From an uncultured bacterium (GTDB lineage: Bacteria > Bacteroidota > Bacteroidia > Bacteroidales > Muribaculaceae): 64,000 nucleotides of DNA. A program made the translations under genes and the position numbers. This document shows positions 25,715-35,100 of the stretch, piece by piece (position 1 is the stretch's first letter; the number at the start of each line of letters is the position of its first letter). The notes under the pieces were generated by a model that had not been told where the DNA came from, did not search any database, and was given only the letters and a program-made list of their open reading frames with translations. The stretch spans positions 46,079 through 110,078 of the forward strand of contig CAJMNI010000004.1 of NCBI GenBank assembly GCA_905214735.1, given 5' to 3'.

Positions 25715-27763
25715 ATGAAAAAAATCCTTATCTTAATCATAGCCATGTTGCCGCTGCAGGCGTTCGCACTGAATCCCGCTCAGAAAGAGGCGAAGATCGT
25801 GAAGCTGCGCCAGCGGCTCGCAGGGGTTCGCACGGCCAAAGACTCTATAGCCGTGCTATATGACATCCTCGACCTGTCGACGCGAGCGGAGAGTAAAGCC
25901 GTGGGGAAAGAGATCTACGAGGTCGCCATGCGCAATGGAGTTGACAGCGTGGTCTACGACATTTGCCGTCAGCTGACGGCCCCGCTGAAAAAAGATGAAG
26001 GCTTCGCCAAAATTCAGGAAGCCCTTCAGAAAATGCCCCGCACGCGCGAACGCGACGAGTCGATCCTTTTCCTCAAGATGAAGAGGATGAGCTATGCCTC
26101 CAAGTATGTCAGCGAAGAGCAGCGGCAGAAAGACATAGCGAGGATCATCGCCGAGGAAGAGATTTCGCCCAAAAAGGATGTGACAGCCAAAATCTATAAT
26201 CTGTATACTCTGGTCGAATACCTGCGCAACGACGTCCATACCCCCATGCTCCATCAGTATCTTCAGGAGCTGATGCAGCTTCTCGACAAGCGCCCCTTCG
26301 AACTTTACGCCATATATAATCAGGTCTATTCGGAGGCCGCCAACATCTATACCGACGTTCAGGAATACGACCACGGAATCAAGGCGGATGAAAAGTTGCT
26401 TGCCGTCACCGAAGGACTCGAAAAGAAATATGAACGGCTCGGAAGGAAATATCGCAACTATGAGGTGACTAAATATGTGATATACCGGCGTATGCTCCGC
26501 AATGCCGGCGCGCTCACGCCGGAGGAGATTCGGGACATTCACTCGAAGGTTCTTGCCCTTGCCGCCAACAACAGCGACGTGAAAGGCGACATGTCGAGCA
26601 GTCCTCGCTATTACGCCTATTACTATTACGCCACCGGCGACTATGGCAAGGCGATTCCCTATATCAAGCGGCTGATAGACCCGAAGCAGGGGAATGCCGT
26701 CAACAGGCAGCTCTACGCCATGCTTCAGAAATCGGCCGAGGCTACTGGCGACACCGCGACTCTGATAGAGGCCCTGAAAGGCTACAACAAGCTCCTGCTT
26801 GAATATACCGACCTCAACGCCAACGTGCTTTATAAGCTGCTGCAGATCCGTTACGACGTCGACAACCTGAAATCGCGAAACAATCAGCTCGAGATCGACC
26901 GCCGCGACCAGAAGATCGCCGAGACGCGCCGGTCAATGACATTGGTCGCAGTGGGTTGGGTTCTTGTTGCATTGCTCCTGGGAGTCATGCTCTATTTCTG
27001 GACGCGGTACCGAGCCAACCAGAGCAGGCTCTCATCTCTCGTCGACGTCTTTACCAAAGAGCGCAACAGCCTGCGCGACTCCCTCTATATCGACAACGAA
27101 AGGGAGGTGAAGTCGGTAAGACAGGTTCCCGGATCCTCCGATGTGAAGGAGCCGGATCGTTTCGAACCCCGGAAGAAGAAGCTCAACTCGGTGGAAATGG
27201 TTGAATTTCTTCTCAACGACATAGCTTATATCTCGTCGATCGGCAGGGGCAACAGCATGAAATTCATGAATCGCGTTTCGGTCGACAGGGTGATGCGTCG
27301 CGCGGTCGAGAAATGCAGGAGCGCCCTGAAGGTCGGAGTGCAGTTTGACGTGGTATATCCCGAAAATGACATGAAGATCTATGTCGACAGGGAATGCCTC
27401 GACTATGTGCTCATCCATCTTCTGAAGAACTCGGCGGAATTCACCGACAGGGGAGAGATTAAATTCAGCGTCAGAATAGATACGGAAAGGAGTGTGGTGA
27501 GGTTTTTCCTCTCCGACACCGGCATACCCATCAAAGGGCAGGAGGAGCAGATGTTTTTCCAGCATTTCATCAAGATTGGAGATGTGCTCGACTCCGGCCA
27601 GCCGGGACTGTTCATCTGTCGTCTGCTGTCGTTCCTGCTCCATTGCGACCTGAAATCGGATAGCAACTTCAGGAATGGCGCTTCATATATGCTCACGGTG
27701 CCGGTCGACATGCTTCACAACAACGAAACCGGGCGATATCAGCCGGAGGCCGACTACGACTGA
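25715..27763 (+). CDS. TPR-containing membrane protein with histidine-kinase-like ATPase domain
   Basis: The protein is 682 residues. A signal peptide (1-18, MKKILILIIAMLPLQAFA) leads a periplasmic helical repeat region of about 380 residues (TPR-like pairs such as YYYATGDYGKAIPYIKRL). A membrane segment follows near 409-429 (LVAVGWVLVALLLGVMLYFW). The cytoplasmic part has a linker and an HATPase_c-like domain with an N-box-like HLLKNSAEFTDRGEI near 568 and a G1-like FLSDTGIPI. No typical H-box with phosphorylatable His is visible, and the G2 region (DSGQPGLFICRLL) is reduced. It belongs with Bacteroides-type TPR sensor proteins, but I cannot say it is a working kinase. No response regulator is adjacent; a helicase gene follows after 30 bases. 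Confidence 0.75.
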   Translation: MKKILILIIAMLPLQAFALNPAQKEAKIVKLRQRLAGVRTAKDSIAVLYDILDLSTRAESKAVGKEIYEVAMRNGVDSVVYDICRQLTAPLKKDEGFAKIQEALQKMPRTRERDESILFLKMKRMSYASKYVSEEQRQKDIARIIAEEEISPKKDVTAKIYNLYTLVEYLRNDVHTPMLHQYLQELMQLLDKRPFELYAIYNQVYSEAANIYTDVQEYDHGIKADEKLLAVTEGLEKKYERLGRKYRNYEVTKYVIYRRMLRNAGALTPEEIRDIHSKVLALAANNSDVKGDMSSSPRYYAYYYYATGDYGKAIPYIKRLIDPKQGNAVNRQLYAMLQKSAEATGDTATLIEALKGYNKLLLEYTDLNANVLYKLLQIRYDVDNLKSRNNQLEIDRRDQKIAETRRSMTLVAVGWVLVALLLGVMLYFWTRYRANQSRLSSLVDVFTKERNSLRDSLYIDNEREVKSVRQVPGSSDVKEPDRFEPRKKKLNSVEMVEFLLNDIAYISSIGRGNSMKFMNRVSVDRVMRRAVEKCRSALKVGVQFDVVYPENDMKIYVDRECLDYVLIHLLKNSAEFTDRGEIKFSVRIDTERSVVRFFLSDTGIPIKGQEEQMFFQHFIKIGDVLDSGQPGLFICRLLSFLLHCDLKSDSNFRNGASYMLTVPVDMLHNNETGRYQPEADYD

Positions 27764-27793
27764 AGGCATAGAAGACGAGAATAATATAATCAG

Positions 27794-29950
27794 ATGGCGG
27801 AGAGAGAGGATAAAAGCGGAAAAACCGAGAGGGTGAAGCTCAACGAGCGTCAGCAGAAGGCCGTGGAGGCATCGGAAGGGAGGGTGCGTGTAGTGGCCGG
27901 AGCCGGTTCGGGCAAGACGCGCGTGCTCGCACACCGCTACGCTTTCCTTGTCAACGAACTCGGCATATCCCCCGGCAATATCCTCTGCCTCACCTTCACC
28001 AACAAGGCCGCTCAGGAGATGAAGCGGCGCATCTCGCGCATGGTCGACCGCGGATCGGTCAACGACTTCATCTGCACAATCCATAGCTTCTGCGTGAAAT
28101 TCCTGCGGCGCGAGATTTACCGCATCGGTTATCCGAAAAGCTTCACCGTGATAGATGAGGAGGATGCCAAGACACTGGCCAAGCAGGCCATGGACGAGTT
28201 CGGAATCGACCGCCGCAAGCTCACGGCCGAGAGATTCCTGAAGAAAGTGGCCTTTCTGAAAGGGTATGACATCAACGCCTATATCCAGGGACATCTTCTT
28301 CCGGCCAGTCCGGCCGACTGCCCCGACGCGCAGGTGAGGTATATGCGGCTGCAGCTCAAGCAATACGCCCTCGACTACGACGACCTGATCTATTTCACCA
28401 TCTATATCCTCGACCATTTCAAGGATGCGCGTCAATACTGGACCGACAAGCTCAACTATATCATGGTCGATGAAGTGCAGGACTGTTCGGGCGACGACTG
28501 GAAGCTTCTGCACATACTCGCCGAGCATCACGGCAATCTCTTCGTGGTGGGGGATCCCGACCAGGCCATTTATGCCTGGCGCGGGGCTAATCCGAAGATA
28601 TTCGTCGATTTCAAGGCCGCCACCGACATCACCCTCAACCAGAACTACCGCTCCACGCCCGATATTCTCGACGTGGCCAACAGCATAATCGTCAACAATG
28701 AAAACCGCGTTCCCAAGGAGCTTTTCACCCTTAGGCTCAACGAGCGTCGCGTGGTCTACCGCCATTCGAAGAGCGAGCGCGAGGAGGCGATGTTTATCGC
28801 CGAAACGATTGCCAAAGGGATAAAGGAGGGTGACAAGGCGTCGGATTTCGCCGTGCTCTATCGGTCCTCCTTCCTGTCGCGGCAGGTTGAGCAGCAGCTT
28901 CTGAAGCAGAAGATACCCTACAGCGTGTGGGGCGGAGTGCGCTTTTTCGAGCGCAAGGAGATCAAGGACGTGATATGCTATCTTCGACTGATAGCCTCCG
29001 ATTCCGACGACATGGCGTTCAGGCGCATCATCAATCTGCCGGCCCGCAAATTCGGCGCCGTGTCGATGAAGCATCTCCGCGAGGCTGCCGATTCCGCCGG
29101 CACGTCGCTCATGACGGCGCTGCGCCGTAAGATAGAGGAAGGGGAGCCGAGATTCGCCAGAGGGCCGCTGCGGCAATTCGTGGCGCAGATCGACAGCTGG
29201 CGGCTCCTTGCCGCCGACATGCCGGTGTCGGAGCTGACCGACCGGGTGCTCATCCAGAGCGGGCTGTCGGATCTGATCCGTCTCGACGAGAAGGAGGAGA
29301 GGCTCGAGAACATCGCCGAGCTGATCAATTCCATGAAAGAATTCGAGCTCTCGCAGATCGACGACAGCGACATGACCCTCGCCGCCTATCTGCAGGAGAT
29401 AGCTCTATACACCACCGCCGACGCAGCGATCGACTCCGAGAAAGTGAAGCTGATGACCATCCATCAGAGCAAAGGGTTGGAATTCAGCACAGTGTTCGTT
29501 CCCGGATTGACCGAGGGGATGTTTCCCAACCACCGGTCGATCCGCGAACGCCGCAAGGATGGCGAGGAGGAGGAGCGGCGGCTGATGTATGTTGCCGTGA
29601 CCCGAGCCCGCGACATGCTCTATCTTCTCGAGTCGGAGGGGTATATGAACGACAACGGCGCCCTGAAATATCCGTCGCGCTTCATCGCCGAAGTGCCGGA
29701 AGGATTGCTGACTGTCGAAGGAAACCCCGATCCGCAGTTGCTTGAAGGAACCCACAATCTGGTCCGTATGCTCAATCAGGAGCTGGGGCAGGGAGGTGAG
29801 GATGTTTGGCAGCCGGGCACCAAGGTGGAGCACCGTGTGTTCGGGCGCGGAGAGGTCGTCAGCTTCGATCCGGCGGCGCAGAGCTACCGCGTGCGATTCG
29901 GCTCTTCCGAACGCGATCTCGTGCCCCGCGTGCTCCGGCGCATCGAATAA
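27794..29950 (+). CDS. pcrA: UvrD/PcrA-family DNA helicase
   Basis: The 718-residue superfamily 1 helicase unwinds DNA 3'-5' in repair and replication restart. Motifs in order: I VVAGAGSGKTRVLAHR near 35-50, Ia CLTFTNKAAQEMKRR, II MVDEVQDCSGDDWKLL, III VVGDPDQAIYAWRGANP, IV NQNYRSTPDIL, V LMTIHQSKGLEFSTVFVPG, VI RLMYVAVTRARDMLYL. The end has the Tudor-like PcrA/UvrD tail, KVEHRVFGRGEVVSFD. It may be cotranscribed with the sensor gene 30 bases upstream. Motif II reads DEVQD where DEFQD is more usual, a conservative change. Confidence 0.95.
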   Translation: MAEREDKSGKTERVKLNERQQKAVEASEGRVRVVAGAGSGKTRVLAHRYAFLVNELGISPGNILCLTFTNKAAQEMKRRISRMVDRGSVNDFICTIHSFCVKFLRREIYRIGYPKSFTVIDEEDAKTLAKQAMDEFGIDRRKLTAERFLKKVAFLKGYDINAYIQGHLLPASPADCPDAQVRYMRLQLKQYALDYDDLIYFTIYILDHFKDARQYWTDKLNYIMVDEVQDCSGDDWKLLHILAEHHGNLFVVGDPDQAIYAWRGANPKIFVDFKAATDITLNQNYRSTPDILDVANSIIVNNENRVPKELFTLRLNERRVVYRHSKSEREEAMFIAETIAKGIKEGDKASDFAVLYRSSFLSRQVEQQLLKQKIPYSVWGGVRFFERKEIKDVICYLRLIASDSDDMAFRRIINLPARKFGAVSMKHLREAADSAGTSLMTALRRKIEEGEPRFARGPLRQFVAQIDSWRLLAADMPVSELTDRVLIQSGLSDLIRLDEKEERLENIAELINSMKEFELSQIDDSDMTLAAYLQEIALYTTADAAIDSEKVKLMTIHQSKGLEFSTVFVPGLTEGMFPNHRSIRERRKDGEEEERRLMYVAVTRARDMLYLLESEGYMNDNGALKYPSRFIAEVPEGLLTVEGNPDPQLLEGTHNLVRMLNQELGQGGEDVWQPGTKVEHRVFGRGEVVSFDPAAQSYRVRFGSSERDLVPRVLRRIE

Positions 29951-30082
29951 ATCACAACCGATGTTAAAAATAAAAAAATCGGGCATGTCGGGCATTCCCC
30001 GGCCATGACCATGAATACGAAAAACTCAAATTCAGCGTATTAGATAGAAGACTAAGACATATATTACTTATAACGATAGAAA

Positions 30083-32107
30083 ATGAATAAACTAACCTTA
30101 CCGATCTTTATGGCTGCCACAATGCTGGCCGGAGGCGCTGCCGAGGCGCAGACCAACAGCACCTACGACGCGCAGTTTATCTCCTGGCCGGTCTATAACG
30201 GCGACGATCTCGAGCTGACCGTCGACAAGAGCGGCACCCATTTCTGCCTCTGGAGCCCCAAGGCCCAGGAAGTGAAAGTCAACCTTTATGCCGACGGTCA
30301 CACCGGCAAGCCCTTCAAGACTCTCGAAATGAAGGGGGATGCTGCCAACGGCGTGTGGCGTGCATCCGTTCCCGAGCAGCTCTACGGCAAATTCTATACC
30401 TTCCAGGTGAAGGTCGACGGCAAATGGAAAGCCGAGACTCCGGGCGTCTGGGCCAAGGCCGTGGGCGTCAACGGCAAGCGCGCCGCCATCATCGACTTCG
30501 CGCAGACCGATCCCGAGGGCTGGGCTTCCGACAAAGGCCCCGAAGTGAAGAATTTCTCCGACGTGATCGTCTACGAGATGCACCATCGCGACATGTCGAT
30601 GCATCCCTCGTCGGGCATCGCCAACAAAGGTAAATTCCTCGCCCTCACTGAGGAAGGGACCGTTACCCCTCTCGGAGAGAAAACCGGCATCGACCATCTC
30701 AAGGAGCTCGGCGTGACCCACGTGCATATCCTCCCCTCCTACGACTACAACTCAGTCGACGAGACCAACCTCCAGCTCAACACCTACAACTGGGGTTATG
30801 ATCCGCAGAACTACAACGCTCCCGAAGGAAGCTATTCCACCAACCCTTCCGACCCCGCCACCCGCGTCCGCGAGATGAAGGAGATGATCAAGGCTCTCCA
30901 CGAGGCCGGAATCGGCGTGATTATGGACGTGGTCTACAATCACACGGCTGAAAACGACGGCTCCAACTTCGAGCTCACCGCTCCCGGCTATTACCACCGC
31001 CACTGGAACGACGGCAAATATTCCGACGCCTCCGGATGCGGCAACGAGACGGCCTCCGACCTCGAGCAGATGCGCAACTTCATCATCAATTCCACCAAAT
31101 ATTGGGCCGACGAATATCATGTCGACGGTTTCCGCTTCGACCTCATGGCCATCCACGACACCGAGACGATGAGCAAGGTCGCCGCCGAGCTGAAGAAAAT
31201 CAATCCGTCGATCTTTGTCTACGGCGAAGGTTGGACGGCAGGCGATTCCCCGCTGCAGCCCGAACGCCGCGCCCTGAAGGAGAACGTGAGCAAAATGGAA
31301 AACATAGCCGTCTTCTCCGACGATATCCGCGACGCCATCAAGGGTCACTACACCGATGCGGCCGACCGCGGCTTTGCCACCGGCAAACCGGGTCTTGAAG
31401 AGACGGTGAAGATCGGCATCGTCGCCGCCACCAACCATCCCCAGGTTGATTTCAAGAAGGGCAACAACTCCAAGTTCCCCTACGCCAAGAGTCCGGAGAT
31501 GATCGTGAACTACGTCAGCTGCCACGACGACCTGACGCTGACCGACAAGCTCAAGAAATCCATGGCAGGGGAGAGCGAGGCGAATCAGCTCGCCGCCGCC
31601 AAGCTGGCGCAGACCATCGTCTTCACCTCGCAGGGCACTCCTTTCATGTTTGCCGGCGAGGAGGTGTGGCGCGACAAGAAGGGTGTCCACAATTCCTTCA
31701 AGAGTCCCGATGACATCAACGCCATCGACTGGACCAACAAGTCGAAATATCGCGACCAGTTCGATTATTACCGCGAGCTTATTGCCCTGCGCAAGGCGCA
31801 TCCCGCTTTCCGCATGACCACGGCGGCCGACATAGCCAAGAATCTCCGCTTCGACAAGATCGACTCCAAGAAGACGCCCAACCTGATCAGCTATTCGCTG
31901 CTCAACCATGCCAACGGCGACAGCTGGAAAGAGATCAAGGTGGTGTTTAACGGCGCTTCCGAACCTCAGACGGTCAACGTGAAGAAGGGCAACTGGAAGA
32001 TCGTGGCTCAGGATGGCAAGATTTCCCACGCAGCCGACCTCGGTGCCACAGAAGGAGGCAAGATCACCCTCGCCCCCTATAGCGCCCTGATCCTCGCCCA
32101 GGAATAA
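30083..32107 (+). CDS. pulA: Exported type I pullulanase (GH13)
   Basis: The protein is 674 residues, with a Sec signal peptide ending GGAAEA near residue 22. A CBM48-like N-terminal beta domain (about 45-145) has THFCLWSPKAQEVKVNLY. The GH13 barrel carries the pullulanase-type signature YNWGYDPQNYNAPEGSYST. Catalytic residues: nucleophile Asp353 in VDGFRFDLM, acid/base Glu382 in VYGEGWTAGDS and Asp482 in SCHDDLTLTDKL. The enzyme cuts alpha-1,6 branches in pullulan, glycogen or starch. There is no lipobox and no T9SS tail, so it is probably periplasmic. No susC/susD neighbours are present, and no clear promoter is visible in the 130-base upstream gap. A strong terminator follows. Confidence 0.93.
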   Translation: MNKLTLPIFMAATMLAGGAAEAQTNSTYDAQFISWPVYNGDDLELTVDKSGTHFCLWSPKAQEVKVNLYADGHTGKPFKTLEMKGDAANGVWRASVPEQLYGKFYTFQVKVDGKWKAETPGVWAKAVGVNGKRAAIIDFAQTDPEGWASDKGPEVKNFSDVIVYEMHHRDMSMHPSSGIANKGKFLALTEEGTVTPLGEKTGIDHLKELGVTHVHILPSYDYNSVDETNLQLNTYNWGYDPQNYNAPEGSYSTNPSDPATRVREMKEMIKALHEAGIGVIMDVVYNHTAENDGSNFELTAPGYYHRHWNDGKYSDASGCGNETASDLEQMRNFIINSTKYWADEYHVDGFRFDLMAIHDTETMSKVAAELKKINPSIFVYGEGWTAGDSPLQPERRALKENVSKMENIAVFSDDIRDAIKGHYTDAADRGFATGKPGLEETVKIGIVAATNHPQVDFKKGNNSKFPYAKSPEMIVNYVSCHDDLTLTDKLKKSMAGESEANQLAAAKLAQTIVFTSQGTPFMFAGEEVWRDKKGVHNSFKSPDDINAIDWTNKSKYRDQFDYYRELIALRKAHPAFRMTTAADIAKNLRFDKIDSKKTPNLISYSLLNHANGDSWKEIKVVFNGASEPQTVNVKKGNWKIVAQDGKISHAADLGATEGGKITLAPYSALILAQE

Positions 32108-32129
32108 TATCGATATCAGGTTATCAGAA

Positions 32130-32182
32130 CCGGCAATAAAAATGGCCGCTCCGACAGACGGGGCGGCCATTTTTATTGCCGG
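32130..32182. terminator. Very strong bidirectional terminator after pulA
   Basis: A 24-bp stem (32130-32153 with 32159-32182, one G-U) closes a five-base loop. A and T runs within the stem flank the GC core, so it can terminate both the pullulanase transcript and the convergent surface-protein transcript. Confidence 0.9.
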
Positions 32183-32195
32183 GTTAATCAGGGAA

Positions 32196-35100
32196 TTATC
32201 TCTTTACGAACTTGGCTTTCGCGGTGCCGGCGGCTGTCGTGGCTTTCACCATGTAGACGCCTGCGGGGAGCGAAGCCATGCTGAGGGCGCTTGTCCCGGC
32301 TTCGGCGGAGAAGCCGTAGGCTATTCCTGCTGCCGACACGACGCCGATTTCAGCGTCGAGGGCGCTGTTTACGATCAGCGAGTCGATGCTGCCGTCGTAA
32401 GCGATCGAGAGCGTCTCGTCGGTGAACGAGCCCACGCCCGAGATCTGCGTCTTAACCTTGATGTCGTCGACGAGGAGGCATACGTTGCCGCTCGTGCCGA
32501 CATACTGGATTGCCACGTAGACATCCTTGTTGTCGTAAGCGCTGAGGTCAGCTTCGTCGAGAGTCCAGTCGGTCGGTGCGGTGCGCGATTCGGAGCCGAC
32601 CACCTTGAAGCTTTCAGGCTCGTCGTCGGTTTCCGACACGAGGATGCGGTAAGGCTCCAGTTTGGCGTCAAGAGTTTCGAGGCAACGGGTCTTCACCCAG
32701 ACTTCAATGCTCGAATTGTCGCCGAGCTTCAGCTTGGGGGAGATGAGCCATGTGTCGTTTTCGGTGGAAACGCCATCGTAAGAGTCGCTCCAGCGGCTGA
32801 ACATGAAGGCCACGCCCATGCGCGAACCGGAATGCGGGAACATACCCTCGAAACCGTCGTCGATCATGGAGGGAACCGTGAGCGAAGGATTGAACGCCTG
32901 GAAACCTACGCGCTCGCCCTTGCCGGGATATGAATAGCGCCAGAAATTGTCGAAGTCATCGCTTCCGCTGCGGTCGATCGTCTTCCACGAGGGATTGAAG
33001 CGGTCGCCCATGCCGGCGAAGTCGTTGCAGCCCTCGAAGTCGAGAGTGTAGGGATCGAGTTCCTTGTCGGAAACCACAGTCTTGGCGCAGACGTCGTTGG
33101 CGGCGTTCTCGTCGCCGCTCATGCTGACGCGTATTTCGAGTGCGCGGTCACCGGGAACGGAGAGGTCGACGTTCTCGAAATCGAGGTCGGCCGATTCGTA
33201 AGAGAGAAGGTCGAGCGAGCGGGAACCGAGACGCACGCCGTCAAGATAGAGGGTGGCCTCGATGGAGCCGTCTTCATAACCGTTGTTGCGCACCTGAGCC
33301 GAAACCGTCTCGTCCGATCCGAAGAGCGACTTGTCGAGCACCGGGCTTGTGAACTTCACGGCGGCGGCATCCTTGGCATAGACAGCGGCGTCGTCCTTGA
33401 ACTCCGCGCGGATGCAGAGGGCATAGGCCGTGGTCAGCGACAGTTCGTCGTCGACGCGGTTGTAGCAAACCGACTCCATGTCGACCAGGTAGGCGAGGCC
33501 CATGTTGCTTGAAGAGAGCTGTGCGATCTCGAAATAGTAGCTTCCGGGATTGAGGCGCATGTCGGGCACGTCGACGGTGCGGAAGTCTCCTCCGACGCCA
33601 CGCTGCATTGTCTCGGAATAGATGCAGCGGTCGAGGCTCATGTCGGGATTGACCTTATAGATGTTGAGCCGGATATCCGAAGTGGCGATTGCTGAAGCTT
33701 CTGTGGCGGCCAGGCCGAACGTCACTCCCGTGAGGTCGGAGGGAGTCGAGAAGGAGTAGATGTTGCCGATGGCGAGCGGTGCGCCCCAGGTGCCGATGGC
33801 CGTGGAGACTTCGCTCATGTTTTCGAGAGCGCGGCAATCATGGGTGACGGTAACCTCGGGCATCGCCTTGGTGTTGTCGCCCTCGTAACCGTCGGCGTCG
33901 GCCGAAACGGCTTCGAAAGCTACTGTAAACTTGTCGCCCTCCTCAAACTGCGGAAGCGTAAGGAGCGCCTTGATCATTTTCGACTCTCCGGCCGGGATGG
34001 CTACGGCTTCCGACGGGTTGCCGGTGCGTGTGCCGTCGACCATCGGGTAAACCTGCACTCCTGTAGCATCCATGGTGCCGCGGTTTTCAACCGTGACGTA
34101 GTATTCGCCGGTGCCTTTGAGCTGGGCGGCGGGGGTATAGTTGCTCACGGGGCCCGAGATCGAGGTGATGCGGATGTCGTGGGGGAAGACTGCGCTGACC
34201 GTAGCGTCGTTGAGGCAGAGATGGAGTGATGCCGACTCGTCGCCCGAATCGGCGATCACGAAGCTGTAGTTGCCCGGTTCGCTGACGTGGCCCGTGATCT
34301 CCTCTTGATGGATCTGCTGGTCGAGGTCGGCGAGTTCGTAGACTTTCTCATAAGTGGAGAGGTCGGCTCCGGCCTTTCCGAAGAGCACGGTGATTCCTGT
34401 CGTGCCCCACATGCCGGTTCCGGCAAACATCAGCTTCAGCCGGGCGTCGCCGTCGAAGTGTGCGCCGCGGGAGATAATACCCTTCTCTATGCCATGGCCG
34501 GTTGCTGCGAAGCTTTCGAACATAGGCTCATATTCCCAGGCCTCCTCATCCATCTTCGTCCAGAAGTCATGGTTGACGCCTTTCGAGAAGTTGGTATATG
34601 CCGGAATTTCGGCGTAAGGTTCGAAGCATTCGATCATGGTGAAGGCATCTTCGCTCTGTTCGCCATAGCCCACCTGCATGATCACGCTGTGGGTGCCGAT
34701 CGTCGAGAGATCCACAGTGTCTTCGATATAGAAAGTGTCTTCGGCTCCCATGTCGAGCGGACCTGCGAATGTCGAGGTCACCGTCTGCTTTTCGTCGACG
34801 ATTGCCGAAACGGTGAAGTCGGTGAGCGGCGCCGAACCGTTGTTTTTGATCGTCACGCCGACCTTGGCGTCGGCGGGGAGGTCGCAGTTGCTGACCGGAA
34901 GATGCATCTTCTCGATCACCACTTTGGGCGTGCCGACAAATTCTCCTGCTTCCACGCTGATTTTGTCGAGCAGAAGATTGAGTGCGTCGGCGCCGCCGAT
35001 GTCGTGGAACGCAACGTAATAGTTGCCGTCTTCAGGCACTTCGAAGTTGGCGGCGCGACTGAGCCATTCCTCCGACTTGATGTTGAATGTCCCGGCCACC

